A DNA stretch of 64,000 bases from Mimachlamys varia (GCA_947623455.1 OX392528.1:53524322-53588321); one strand, 5' to 3'; shown: positions 10,643 through 23,040, counted from the first letter of the stretch. Notes: generated by a model not told the origin, from the sequence alone. Made by a program: numbers and translations.

Positions 10643-11236
10643 GCTAATTTTTCAGATGAAGTCTGGATCGTTGGGTCCTCAATAATATATTGGGCACAAC
10701 GAATGGCGGTTAGATTACTGGACCATCATTTGAAGCTACAGGACAAGGGCATATTTATTCGATGGTCCGGAAAGAGAGGGATGTCATGGTTTGAAATGAT
10801 GGACGATATCAAAGAGCTCCTTAGCAAAAACCCGCCCCCAGATTTCCTAGTACTGCACGCAGGAGGTAATGATTTAGCTGACGTTTCAACAGTGCAGCTT
10901 TGCGCTCGAATATCGCAGGATATCAGACAGCTACATGATCTTTTACCTGCATGTTCTATAATTTGGTCAGATATTCTGACCAGATTGAAGTATCGAGGCT
11001 GTCATAACATACAAGCCATTGAGAAAAAACGGAAACGTGTCAATCGTGAAGGCCGCAAAGCTGTATTAGATGTCGGGGGCAGAGTTATTAAACATACTGA
11101 AATAGTACATACTTGTCAGGGACTATTCCGTAATGATCAGGTTCATCTTTCGGATATTGGCAATGCCATATTTATCAATACATTACAAGAATCTATTGAA
11201 CAATTTGTGAAAACTGATGTCTTTATCATAGGTTAG
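10643..11236 (+). CDS. SGNH/GDSL-like hydrolase ORF of Ngaro element
   Basis: The ATG-initiated frame is 10703-11236 (177 aa), but the domain starts earlier. Codons 10655-10702 read DEVWIVGSSIIYWAQR, which contains block I with the serine nucleophile (GSS at 10673-10681). Block III is GGND (10862-10873) and block V is DQVHLS (11137-11154), giving a complete Ser-Gly-Asn-His set. The frame is open from 10643, just after a TAG at 10640. It is in the same frame as the recombinase, whose TAA is 63 nt upstream. A GT..AG interval at 10586-10654 would remove two of the three in-frame stops. The biochemical role in Ngaro elements is unknown; esterase activity is only a family-based guess. Confidence 0.85.
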   Translation, partial: ANFSDEVWIVGSSIIYWAQRMAVRLLDHHLKLQDKGIFIRWSGKRGMSWFEMMDDIKELLSKNPPPDFLVLHAGGNDLADVSTVQLCARISQDIRQLHDLLPACSIIWSDILTRLKYRGCHNIQAIEKKRKRVNREGRKAVLDVGGRVIKHTEIVHTCQGLFRNDQVHLSDIGNAIFINTLQESIEQFVKTDVFIIG

Positions 11237-11246
11237 GTTATATTGC

Positions 11247-11820
11247 GTACAACCTCAGTTATATTTGTATGGGGATGACGGAACTGTATAGACAGTCCCG
11301 AGTGGCAGGACATGGCGGACAGGCATATAGATATATACATTATATTGTTATGTAATATGTATTATTGGTGTTGTATATTATTAGACTGTGTGCTGACCTG
11401 TCAATAGTGTTGCTAGGGGTTACACTAGGACACTATTTTTAACTCGCTATGGTGGTATCCTAGGTGTTTAAGACAGGAATGTGCATCGTCTAATTAATAG
11501 TAACCAATCCACTAAATGCTTGCCAAGTGATTCCCTGGGAGCTAAAGTAGGATTGGTGAATATGGTTCTCCAGGCTGGAGATGTTGGTTACCGTCTTGCC
11601 ATGGGTGTGAGATCGGTTTTTGGTGCAAGTACATGTAAACTCTGCAAGGTCAGAGAGCAAGTAGCTTTATGTCCGGTACCTGCGGGTAGGCATTCAGCAA
11701 GGGTCTTGCGTTGCGTGTACTTGTAAAAATATTTTGTAATGATGTACGTCCGGCCAAGGATTTACCTGGCGGAATATTTACGTATGTAGTTAGCCTGTCC
11801 GCCATGTTCTGAGGTTGTAC
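11247..11820. repeat. Interrupted inverted repeat in Ngaro 3' region
   Basis: The right arm at 11793-11820 is one continuous 28-nt block. Its complement is split on the left into gtacaacctcag (11247-11258) and acatggcggacaggc (11310-11324) with a 51-nt insert. Both parts match perfectly. It may be a replication structure of the element, since DIRS-type elements use complementary regions, or the edge of a nested insertion. Confidence 0.7.
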
Positions 11821-14560
11821 AATTTAATATTAAATGAGGCTGTGGCCATTTTATTCCATTTACTGGGTTTGGTTTTGTTTTAATATGAGAAAATTTCTTA
11901 AAATAAAGATATTGTGCAGAAAGCAATCTGAATGAACGGAAGCACGGACAGATGGACAGAATCCATTTGTATATCCTCTGCAATCTTCATTGGGCGGGGG
12001 ATAAAAATGAGTCAGTGCTTGTTCAGTTTAATGGGGTAAATTTGTGTTGTTGGGGGCCGAGCTAGTGCTAGAGGGTCAGATGGTATCATTTTGATAATAA
12101 TCAGAGGTACAGGTTTGAGTCTGGGGGAGAGTGGGGGATAAGCCTCAGAGTAGGGGAGTGTGGGGGAAAGAAAGATCAAGTAAAGATATCAGGGAAGAGA
12201 AAACAGAAAACAATCTTTCCATCCTGAGGTTAATCTGGAGCCTTAAAGCTAAACAAGGGTCAGATTAATTCTATCAGCATCAGGTGCTGGCATTAGTGAG
12301 GTGTGGATGGAACTCCAGATAGCCAGGGTCTTAGGTAATGAAAGGTGTCCGACCACTTCACCATCAATTATATAGCACTTCCTGAAACGTCAGCACAAAT
12401 TATCATACATTCATATTTAATCCATTTGAAATAATCAATAATGAAAGACTAAATGGGCCGAATTAAGTTCAATCATTCTTTACTATAAAGAGACAAAACA
12501 AGACAATTCATTAATTAAAATCCCTCACTGAATGCGACTGCCTTTACTTACATGTAGTTTAACCTATGACCCCAGTCTGAAGTTCTAGTGAGTAGAAATG
12601 TAGGAAATAGAGCTCAGGTAAACTTTTTCTTGGATTTAGGTCAGGGGTCAAAATGAAGTCAGAGTGACCTACTTTTGATTACCCACAAAATGAGTATGAA
12701 GTTCCAGTGACATTGTAGTAGTGTAGGAAATAGAGCCCAGACAATACGGTGCATTCTTCTTTATATCATGTTGCATTTGTCAGACAAAATCATTGAAAAT
12801 GACATCATTTTTCTGGATATTTTATATGATTGGTTGAAAAAGAAAACATGATATTCAACAAAAAATATTACATTGATGATATAGAGCAAAAAATGGTGCT
12901 TAGGAAAAACATGATATAAAGAGGAATGTGATATTAACAGGGGTGATATTAAGTGGAATTGACTGCTTAACAGAAAGATGGCTAGAAGGCAAGACAGACA
13001 GAAAGATGAGCAGATACAAAGCAAAAATTATGAACCAGAAGAGACAAATAAACAAAAATATAAAACGGGCAAACAAATTGTATAATGCGCTAGGACTTAA
13101 CAATCGACCTATCAAAGATTTATCCTAACTGGTGCCTATACTTTTTTAGCCTCCAATCTCCTCCCCCTGCTCTAAACTGGTTGGTTGGAGAATGTAGGAG
13201 GCACACTCTCTTAATCATAATACCACTCTATGACACAGAATCCCATTTACCAAGAATTACTCTCTGTGAAATTTTGGCAAAATCTGTTCAGCTATTCTGG
13301 AAAAGGAGTCTTTTTTAAAATAAGAAGACAATTTAGAGAAGATCTGACAAACAAATATAACATGCAGATTTAAGGTTTATTACCGGTAATTGATTTTATT
13401 AAAAAGTAAAAAGTTAATTGATTGAAATAAACAACAAATAGCTAAGATATGACAGTTTTTAGAGGACTTTGGACTTTGGAATGTGTGGTATTTACATGAT
13501 TAGATGAGTTATAGTGCGAGCTAGGTTACACTGTAGAATGTGTACATATTGGTTGGTGAGTTATAGTGTGAGGTTGGTGTAAGTAACCCTGTAGATACAT
13601 GTTGTGTGGACGATCAGCCACTGTAACATGGTGTAATTACTTTGTCAGTCCGGTGATAAAACAGTGTCATCACATCCCTCCTAATCAATCCGCCATTAAA
13701 TCACCTTATATAGCAGCCATTTTATCACTGGGGGACACTATAGAACCTTTGATGGCGGAGGAGTCGGGTTCACCCAAACCCCATATCCATTAGGCAGATT
13801 GGATGTAGTGTTTGGTTTTTACTAGACACAGACCCCGGGACTGGCATCCTTGGGGAGGGGCAGGGAGTACAAGCCCCTGGGGTAGCTGTACACTGCAGGC
13901 AGGCATAGCTGTATGTACGATATACACTGTAAAACACGATACATCTCTACACTGTACAAAGATCCAGGGACGTACCCCTTGGGAGCCATACCATACTCAG
14001 ATCCAGGCCACCCCTAGGGATTGTAACAACCAAACCATTCCTTTGAAATAATATTTGAGATAAACAACAATACACAGAGAACAGAAGCATTTTACCAATA
14101 TGAGCAGAAGTGTAGTGTTAGTTGATAGATGCGTCTCTTCCACACTGACAGGGGTGGGAGCTGACGACTCATTTGGCTCCAATAAAATCGTGGGTAATGG
14201 CAAACATTGCATGCCGTCCAGCAACCGAATGTTTCTTTTCAGTCAATTACCGGGCACAATGATTTTATTGAAGGATACTTCAAAAACAAGTTTATTGCAT
14301 TATAACACTGCCATGTTTATTACATGCGTTGTCCCAATGATAACCTATATAGGAGATGCCGAGGGAAAGGTCTCGTTAAACTCACGGTGAGCATTTAATT
14401 TGGACAGGATTGTGATTGGGCGAGGATCAATTTTGAGTGTTAAGGATTGCATTGCAGAGAATAGTGGGAATGAAACTTTAAACTTAAATCACTGAGAAGG
14501 GCTAAGAGGACAGAGGAGTCTTTGGGGGACTGAAATGAACTGATGAGGATTACAGAGTAC
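11821..14560. other. Spacer with no recognised gene
   Basis: Unique-looking, moderately AT-rich sequence. Short open frames lack any protein signature. Contains one weak transposon-end fragment (12895-12962, listed separately). Confidence 0.5.
12895..12962. repeat. Fragment of a pogo-like MITE end
   Basis: The order aaaaacatgatataaagaggaatgtgatattaacagg..gatattaagtgga matches, in reverse complement, the better end at 51529-51590 (CAGTGGATCCCGCTTTATATC..). It is diverged and lacks a clear partner end. Confidence 0.45.
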
Positions 14561-14569
14561 AAGAGATCA

Positions 14570-15570
14570 GATTGCAGACTGACTCGGACTGTATAGTCTT
14601 GTAGAGGATTTTAGAGGACTACAGAGGACTAGAGATAAAATGTAGAGGATTGTAGAGGATTAGAGAAGACTATAAAGATAAAATTGAAGAGGATTGTAGA
14701 GAAATTCAGAAGACTGAACATAAAATTGTAAAGGGCTTTAGGGGACTAAAGATAATATTTTAGAGGACTGCAGGGGATAACAGAGGACTATAAAGATGAA
14801 ATTGAAGAGGACTAAGATAAAATTGTAGAGGGCTACAAGGGACTAAAGATAAAATTGTAGAGGGCTACATGGGACTAAAGATAAAATTGTAGAGGGCTAC
14901 ATGGGACTAAAGATAAAATTGAAGAGGGCTACATGGGACTAAAGATAAAATTGCAGAGGGCTACATGGGACTAATGATAAAATTGTAGAGGGCTACATGG
15001 GACTAAAGATAAAATTGTAGAGGGCTACACGCATGGGACTAAAGATAAAATTGTAGAGGGCTACATGGGACTAAAGATAAAATTTTCAGAGGGCTACAGG
15101 GGACTATAGATAAAATTGTAGAGGACTACAGGGGACTATAGATAAAATTGTAGAGGGCTACATGGGACTAAAGATAAAATTGTAGAGGGCTACATGGGAC
15201 TAAAGATAAAATTGCAGAGGGCTACATGGGACTAAAGATAAAATTTTCAGAGGGCTACATGGGACTAAAGATAAAATTGTAGAGGGCTACAGGGGACTAA
15301 AGATTAAATTGTAGAGGGCTACAAGGGACTAAAGATTAAATTGTAGAGGGCTACAGGGGACTATATATAGATAACATTGTAGAGGGCTACATGGGACTAT
15401 AAAGATAAAATTGCAGAGGATTGTAGAGAATTACAAGGGACTAAGATAAAATTGAAGAGGACTGTAGATAATGACAGAGAATTAACAATGAAATTGAAGG
15501 GGTTTATAAAAGATAACAGAGTAAAAGAGATAATTAAAGAGGATTGCAGAGGAGTGTAGAAGATTACAGA
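14570..15570 (+). repeat. 32-bp minisatellite (gggactaaagataaaattg unit)
   Basis: The core from about 14800 to 15420 is a regular array of gtagagggctacatgg + gactaaagataaaatt (32 bp), about 18 copies. Flanks at 14570-14800 and 15420-15570 are older, diverged versions (ttgtagaggattacagaggacta). Occasional short insertions (cgc at about 15030, tata near 15361) mark individual copies. No spacers of unique sequence occur, so it is not CRISPR-like. Confidence 0.93.
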
Positions 15571-17300
15571 GGACTAGATAAAAAGATTGAAGAAAGAAAG
15601 GATTGGAAATGAGGACTGAGGAGATTTGAGGTGGATACCTTGGGTTGGGGAGGGTTGGGGAAGGTTGGGGAAGGAGAGGAGGAGGAGGAGGAGGAGAAGT
15701 GGGGGAGGGGTTCTCGAGAGAGCTGCAAGAGATTGGTTAAGACTAGGAAGAATCGGAATCTGACTGATTAAAGCAAAGATTGAAAAGGTCTAGTCATTAC
15801 TGGAGAGTCCTTATATATTCCCTCCAAATTGTTTTCCATCGCTCCAGTCGGGGTACATATGGTACCGGAGACATGGCTAGCGGAGACACGGCCAGAAAAG
15901 CACTCGAGACCATACAGCTGTCAGACTCACCGAATGTTTTTCTTCCATCAGCAACAGAGGAATTGTTTATTTTTCTGTTGAAATGTTTGTCTTGATTATG
16001 TTTGGTTATTCCTATACTACCTCAGCACCCATCACTGACTTCGACGCCAGGCGCTGATTGCACGAGGAACGACCATCTTTTTGGCATGTTAATTGGTCTC
16101 TAACGACTAGACGTGTCCAGTTTTCGGAAAAAACACAACAGCCTAAAATACATAGATGAAGGTAGCATGGGCTGGCCCATTAGCACAAGCAGACGTTCAC
16201 ACGTCAACATCAGGGTACAGGGCTCCATTAGTGGGTAAAGACAATCATACAAGTTCAATGAGCGACTATCTTGAGGAGCAGGCTACAAATCTCATTACAA
16301 CATTAAAAACACAAAGCAAACACGTTTTCTCTACTCTTTTCAATTACGATCTGTGCATCCAAAACAAGTTGTCACTCACATTATCTCTATTTCGGCTCTG
16401 TATTCACTCTATCTTCACTTCACCTCCCCCCTCCCACCCTTATCAAACACTGTGTCTGCCTTAAATTCCCTTCCCCTCCTCCCCTATTTGATTGGTGTAT
16501 AAATACTGTAAACACAAACAAAAATTTGGCGCAATTAAGTTTTAGCGCATTGTCAGTTTTTGGCACATAAGCGCAATGATAAGTTTCGGCATCCATGGTA
16601 ATTACTATATAAGAAGTATATAAAAACTCCAAATAGTGCAATCATATTTAAGCGCAATACTTTCAGCGCGAAAAATGCTAAAAGAATTTAAAACTTGTGA
16701 CTTTAATTATGTTTACATCCTATGAACATATAGCCACTACATTTTCTGGCAGCAGCTGAGTAATGAGAATAATAAGTGATGTTAAAAAAATTAATTCATA
16801 CAGGTATACCGTGGTATAAAGTTGTGATGGTACGTACCGTGGTACATTAGTCCTGTACCAGGTTTTTTTTGGACTTTCATTTAACTTATAACTTCTAAAA
16901 TGGTTTAATTATGATTTCCTATATTGAGTTTGCTGATCAACTAGGACAGACATAGCTTCACTCACACAATATTAGAGGATAACACAAAGAGAAACTTATG
17001 GCAGGCCTCTTGTTGATTGGCTTCAGAACAAAAACAGCCAGAGACCTTTAGCTAGCTCAAACATTCAATCAAGGTGGTTGGTATACCATGGTAATTATGT
17101 ACCGCAGTATTTGCCTAAATACCGAGGTACTTTTGATTTTGTGGTACCCAGCTCTAACATTCAAACTCATGTTACTCGAATACTCGGTTAACTCAAAGTT
17201 TTACCACAGTCCCATCGACTTCAAGAAAACAAGGTTTGACTGTATGTATATATAGAGTACTCAGTTGCTGATTTTGATTTGTTTATTTACTGTGAATCAA
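15571..17300. other. Spacer with purine tract and faint dispersed repeats
   Basis: 15640-15712 is a G/A tract (gagg repeats). 16500-16690 resembles a degraded MITE (gcgcaat..gcgcgaaaaatgc). The rest shows no gene. Confidence 0.45.
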
Positions 17301-17302
17301 TA

Positions 17303-17554
17303 TAATATAAATAAACTTTATTTATTTTACAATAATTATGAAAGAAGTTATCCAACTTATTTTAATCACTCTTGTTGTCCCGGATGTTAGCGCCCAAGGG
17401 GTCTTATTGTGGGAGGAAACCTGAGTACCTGGAGAAAACCCACATGGTCTGGCAGTTGATCCCATACCTTTTCACGTCCGGTCTGGGCATTGAACCCCGG
17501 CCGCCTTGGCGAAAGTCAAGTGCGCTATCCACTGCACCACCCGACCACCCCTGC
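17303..17554 (-). mobile_element. tRNA-derived SINE (family 1), minus strand
   Basis: Read on the minus strand it has the same order as the element at 6394-6640: head ggtggtcgggtggtgcagtg, a B-box in gccggggttcaatgccc, core atgtgggttttctccaggta, and an A/T-rich tail with ataaataaag. Flanks ctgtgaatcaata (17290-17302) and ctgtaaatcaatc (17555-17567) look like a slightly mutated target duplication (11/13 identical). It is older than the 6.4-kb copy. Confidence 0.88.
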
Positions 17555-17929
17555 CTGTAAATCAATCTTTATTACTTTTTCATAAAGTCCTACAAAGAAG
17601 AATTTTCTTTTCAGAATGATCTATCAAAGATGCAGCCATGCGGAAAAGTTTGGATGCGTAATCACAGTTTTTCACAATGGAACAGAGATGCTTAATTGCT
17701 AATAGAGTTGTAATATGGTTACTTTTCATTGTGGAGACGTGAAACAGAATAATCAATTACAGAGAAAAACTTAATGCTGTGTGAATAATGATGTTTGATA
17801 AAGAGACACATTCATACATACTGTGTTCAAGATGTACTTAACTGTTATAAAAATTAAGTAATTGATCAAAGTACCACATGTATGACCGACGTAGCTTAAT
17901 TACTGGAGGTTGTATGGATGATATGCATG

Positions 17930-18475
17930 TACTCAAATTTTCTATGAGCGATGTACTCAAATGTCCTATTAACCACATGACTCAAATCTTCTATGAAAGA
18001 TGTACTCAAATTTTCTATGAATGATATACTCACTGCTATATGAACCACACACTAAAATTTTCAATGAACCAAATACTCAAATGTTCGGAGAACAATGTTC
18101 GATGTTCTCAAATGTTCGGAGAACCATATACTCAAATTTTCAATGAACGATGTTCTCAAATGTTCTATGAGCGATGTTCTCAAATGTTCTATGAACGATG
18201 TTCTCAAATGTTCTATGAACGATGTTCTCAAACGTTCTATGAACGATGTTCTCAAATGTTCTATGAACGATGTTCTCAAATGTTCTATGAACGATGTTCT
18301 CAAATGTTCTATGAACGATGTTCTCAAATGTTCTATGAATAATGTTCTCAAGTGTTCTATGAACGAAGTTCTATGAATGATGTTCTCAAGTGTTCTATGA
18401 GCCATATACTCTAAAGTTCCATGAAGATGCATTCATAAGTTATATGAACAATATACTCAAATGTTCTATGAACAA
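17930..18475 (+). repeat. 24-bp minisatellite (ctcaaatgttctatgaac unit)
   Basis: The unit is gatgttctcaaatgttctatgaac without its overlap, 24 bp. It is homogeneous at 18140-18345 and diverged at both edges. Because 24 is a multiple of 3, frames on both strands stay open (8-residue repeats) without indicating a gene. The array resumes at 19077 after an insertion. Confidence 0.93.
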
Positions 18476-18481
18476 TAAATA

Positions 18482-19070
18482 AACAATTAAATATTTATAT
18501 TTAATTGCATTTATGTTGAGGGCTTGTGTGGATTGATATTCAATTATTATTATAATTATTTCTGGTAACATATTATTGTCATTGTTACTTACTGGTTATC
18601 GGTTATTCGGGCCTGTCGCTCTATATACATTGTATATGCAAATAGGTCACGTGGTGTCGCTAAGCTTCGCGGGCCGAGTCACGTGACCGCAGCACATAGC
18701 GTCACTTGGGAGGAAAGAGCAAAGGCCAAAGGTAAAAGCTATTTTTATTTGCTCACCCACCTCCTTCCCCTGTCTCCCCCACGTGGGCTTCTATCGGTGA
18801 AATTAGCTATAGTTTTGTCATCATACATGTATGTATTTTACTATACTAGGAAGAGGGCTTGTTTTTACCCTCACCTACACTAGTCCAAGTTGTAATAGAA
18901 ACTATTACGTAGTATTTTGTATATGTTATGTAATGATGTTTTTAGTTGTTACGGTTATGTAATGTCGTTTAAATAAAACGGCCATTTCAATCAATGTATG
19001 TGTTGTGTGATTTATTGACTACTGTACAAGCTTGCATTACGTCTGCCTTGTTAAAGCAAGCAGCTTAACA
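18482..19070 (+). mobile_element. Solo-LTR-like insertion inside the minisatellite
   Basis: Non-repeat DNA splits the 24-bp array. An inner block, 18513-19070 (558 bp), has LTR-like ends TGTTGAG..CTTAACA. It holds a TATA-like ctatatacattgtatat near 18620 and an AATAAA at about 18971 followed by a T/G-rich stretch. Direct repeats TAAATA at 18476-18481 and 19071-19076 may be a target duplication if the outer border is 18482. No primer-binding site or coding part is present. Whether this is a solo LTR or another element type is inference. Confidence 0.55.
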
Positions 19071-19076
19071 TAAATA

Positions 19077-19195
19077 TACTTGAAAGTTCTATGAACAATG
19101 CACTCAAATGTTATATGAACAATGCACTCAAATGTTATATGAACAATGCACTCAAATGTTATATGAACACTAATGTTTTATAAACATACTTGGAT
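19077..19195 (+). repeat. 24-bp minisatellite, right part
   Basis: Continuation of the array interrupted at 18482: three or four copies of caatgcactcaaatgttatatgaa, a local subvariant distinct from the left block. Confidence 0.85.
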
Positions 19196-20239
19196 GCTGT
19201 ACAAGATACATACTTAGAAGTTGCGTGACATATAAAAGCATTCATGGATTACTTGATCAACTGAACCAGTTGAAGCTAACTATTTTCAAAACACAGCAGT
19301 GCACTGACAGCTAGGGGTCACAAACATTTCTTCACACGACACGTTATTACATCACACGAAAACGTGCAAAGAAAAAGTCACAGATAAAAAAACCCAGGAG
19401 TTTTATGATGTCAGGAAACATATCTAAAAGGGAATAAAAATGAGCGGTGTGTCCGACTTGAACAGGCGTCAGAGTCGGAAGCTCAAAAGGAACACGAGTC
19501 CCGCTTAATCAGCAAACACACTTCACACATGGCTTGATGCGGGCGTCGCTGCAGTGATGCATTTGAAGTGACAAACAAACGTAATTAACATTAGCTCCAA
19601 TAAAGGAGTTTCATCCTGTAATGACATTCAAAAACCAAGCCTCTCTAGACACTCTCTACAAACGTAATCCTTTAATTGATCAATACATTCGCCATTCTCT
19701 TGTCATAATAGGCCTGCTCAGACTCCGCTAAACATTTCCCCGGACGACCGACACATAATTTTGCAATCTAGCAGTATGTAATACTACTTTGCTAATTTCA
19801 TTTAATTATCCGAGAAAAAAAAACGAAAATTAAACATAAAAGAAGCAGGAGAAAAATTTCCATATCGCGGCTTTAAGTGATTAATCTGGCGATACTGACC
19901 TAGATGACAAAATCGGTACTGTTTGAACAGCTACTGCAATAATAGCCGGCTCCCTCATCAGACTGTGAAGTCAGGTGTTAATGTCAGGAGGCCACATGAA
20001 ACGTCACTTTAAACCGGGTAAACTCATGAGCGCTTCCTTAATCAGTGTACACACATGGTGGAAAACCAAATAAAACAATGCATCTCTTTCACATCATCTT
20101 ATCTTTATTAGATAATAAAAAAATAAATAAAAAATAAATAAATTGTTCACATGCTCATGTAAAAAGCGTTCGGAATTCACTCTGAATCAACAACAATATT
20201 AACTTGATAAATATTGGTTTGATTAAAAAGACATTCAGT
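19196..20239. other. Spacer with no recognised gene
   Basis: No conserved frame or RNA gene seen. 20103-20140 is a low-complexity aataaataaa stretch. Confidence 0.5.
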
Positions 20240-20935
20240 CAACTTTCCAGCTTCGTCCCAGCCCCTGCATACAGGTGTACATTGATAGAACATCAGTTCA
20301 TTAAATAGAACTCTACAATTTCCAGCTTCGTCCCAGCCCCTGCATACAGGTGTACATTGATAGAACATCAGTTCATTAAATAGAACTCTACAATTTCCAG
20401 CTTCGTCCCAGCCCCTGCATACAGGTGTACATTAATAGAACATCAGTTCATTAAATAAAACTCTACAATTTCCAGCTTCGTCCCAGCCCCTGCATACAGG
20501 TGTACATTGATAGAACATCAGTTCATTAAATAGAACTCTACAATTTCCAGCTTCGTCCCAGCCCCTGCATACAGGTGTACATTGATAAAACATCAGTTCA
20601 TTAAATAGAACTCTACAATTTCCAGCTTCGTCCCAGCCCCTGCATACAGGTGTACATTGATAGAACATCAGTTCATTAAATAGAACTCTACAATTTCCAG
20701 CTTCGTCCCAGCCCCTGCATACAGGTGTACATTAATAGAACATCAGTTCATTAAATAAAACTCTACAATTTCCAGCTTCGTCCCAGCCCCTACATACAGG
20801 TGTACATTAATAGAACATCAGTTCATTAAATAAAACTCTATAACTTCCCAGCTTCGTCCCAGCCCCTTTATACAGGTGTACATTAATTAATAGAACATCA
20901 GTTCATTAAATAAAACTCTACAATTTCTAGAACCT
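20240..20935 (-). repeat. 75-bp minisatellite
   Basis: About nine copies of a 75-bp unit with the landmark ccagcttcgtcccagcccc (for example at 20322 and 20397). The first eight are nearly identical; variants gataga/taataga and tagaact/taaaact alternate. The last copies diverge (ttta for tgca, duplicated taat). On the minus strand the unit is open as a 25-residue repeat (QCTPVCRGWDEAG), but there is no flanking coding context. Confidence 0.95.
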
Positions 20936-23040
20936 CCGTCATGTCTACAAATAAAAATTTAACATTATTTGCTTCCTTACCTAAATTATGTTTCTGATTG
21001 TTTATTTTTTTTAAGTTACATGATATTGTTTTAGTTTTGCCATAAAGCAAAGGGCAATATTTTCAATGCATCTTTTTCATTTCATCTACCGGCTACAATT
21101 TCCTAAATCTCCGCTAGGTCGATCTACAAATAGAAAATTTTACATAATTTGCTTTCTCTACCTAAATTATGTTGGGTTTTTTTCAAATTTATTTCAAATA
21201 ACATATAAATTTCAGTTTTTGCCATAATGCAAAGGACATTATTTTCCTCCCCCCACCCCCCTCTAAATTCTATTTGAATGTTGGTAATAGGTACAGTGAG
21301 CTGAACTTGGTGTGTGATATCTACACGATGTTGGTCTACACATTAGCCAATGCAATCAGCCGATATAGCTTCGACTGGCATTACATCGAGTGTAACAAAT
21401 CAAATCACCTTCGCTGACTCCTCACCACCATCTCCCACAGCCCCGAAGTGACATCAAACCGACATTACAGCTTCCGTAGCCCGCGGCCGAGTGACCTTGG
21501 ACAAGTGATGGGGTCTAACCTTGCTCTCAACATAGAAAATACAAGTTGACAAGAATTCTCATCCAATAATACATACTTAAACATGATTTAAAATTGAAGT
21601 TTTCACAGCAATGATCAAGAAATCAATGGCATGGGCCTTTTTGTATGGGACAAATAAAATTATGTTTTACAGACAATCTTATTGACGACAGTGTACTATA
21701 ATCAATCTCAAACAGGCGGAATAAAAACTAGGTCACCATCGCCTCGGTCTGACCTTATAAACCGCAATCTGCACAAGAAACAAAACCCGTCTTTCGTCTT
21801 TCTTGCAGATTTGATGTAGGTTTTAGTATGCTAGCTTCATTATATCTGAACTGGAAATAGCAGACTTAAGATCTGAGAGATTGTGATATGTACTTTTTTG
21901 TCTCCACTCTAATGCATCAATGTTTAAATGACAGTTTCTTTGCTCCGCTAATATACGACCACATCAGATCATGTACAAAGAGAGTAAAATTAGAAGACAT
22001 AAATGTGGATTACCTTGTTAAGATCTGAACAAATGCTTTGCTTTGTAGTTTAGTTTGATTTTGTCTGATAAACTCCACACATAAATTGATTTCTCTTTAA
22101 GTCTGCACTTTGGTTTGTACAAGTAGATGATATCGCTCACGAATGAAGAGTACAATGTCATCATCAGTTTTTATGTCCTTCAAATTCTTCTGCACAACGT
22201 CTCATGACAACATCAATTTACATTAATGAGCTCTTGTAGCTTAATAACACTGCCGTTTCATATTATAAATGGATTCTTTCCAACAGCTCCCCAAAATTAG
22301 AGGTCAAAGGTCATTAATCTTTGGATACTTAGGTTAATATTCAAATGTCATGTGACACTTCACATTCCAACTACAAGTATAAGTTATCTCCTTCACCCCT
22401 GCAGACACATTTGAATTCTTCCAAATCAAGGGTTGGAAAAGTCCTTTATGAAAATTCAGGGGTGAATTAGTTAAATTTCGTTCCATAGCAACAATGCTGT
22501 AACATTGTTTCTCGACTCTGTGAATTCCCTATATGATTACACATTCGAAGAAAGCACACACAGATACATTATATAATATCAAAGTTATTCTAGTTTGTTT
22601 GAGATAGTGCTAATTTGAAACTCCAACACAATATCACTTAGGCATCATATAAATGATCAAATCCTGACATCAGGTACGTCGTTACACATGACGTGCACTA
22701 TGTTAGAAAGCCTTAAGTGTTAAATGTATCCTGCCAGCAGTAACAATGATATTGCTGAATACTGAAGTAGCATCTCTCTATTCCCTGATGACAAATTTCA
22801 ATGCTCCAATATATTTCAACTGATATGTATAATGGTTTAATTTTTCTTCAGCAGAGATTCATAACCCAGTAACACATTATAAAGGTTATTTGTGGAACAC
22901 TATATCAAAAAAACTTGTTTTAAGGAAAATAAAACTTGATGTGCCAGTGTAACACGAATACCCCAGCATGTACTTATAACTGTTCACACAACTGCTTGGT
23001 TGACAATGGCTGACATCTAAAATTTATTACTGTAGTCATT
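20936..23040. other. Spacer with no recognised gene
   Basis: 20985-21240 holds two loosely similar copies of a gcttcctctacctaaattatgt..gccataa-gcaaagg segment. The remainder is unassigned AT-rich DNA without convincing exons. Confidence 0.45.

Larger units (their letters stand above)
6800..11820 (+). mobile_element. Ngaro/DIRS-order tyrosine-recombinase retrotransposon
   Basis: Four open frames follow on one strand: gag-like (6980-8113), RT-RNase H (to 9704), tyrosine recombinase (to 10579) and an SGNH-hydrolase-like frame (to 11236). RT plus YR with no integrase or aspartic protease defines the DIRS order. A downstream SGNH/GDSL hydrolase is known for animal Ngaro elements, whereas DIRS-like elements usually carry a methyltransferase domain. 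All frames keep their catalytic motifs, so this copy may be recent or active. I could not locate the split direct repeats expected of Ngaro termini, so the outer limits are approximate. An interrupted inverted repeat (11247-11324 with 11793-11820) lies in the 3' noncoding part. Confidence 0.85.

Noticed and set aside
13599..14390. Several 64-96-aa frames suggesting a small gene
   Set aside because: No splice logic, no domain, overlapping frames on both strands of similar length; looks like chance.
14800..15420. Regular 32-bp repeats that superficially resemble a CRISPR array
   Set aside because: Units abut without unique spacers, the DNA is clearly eukaryotic, and no cas-like genes exist; it is a minisatellite.
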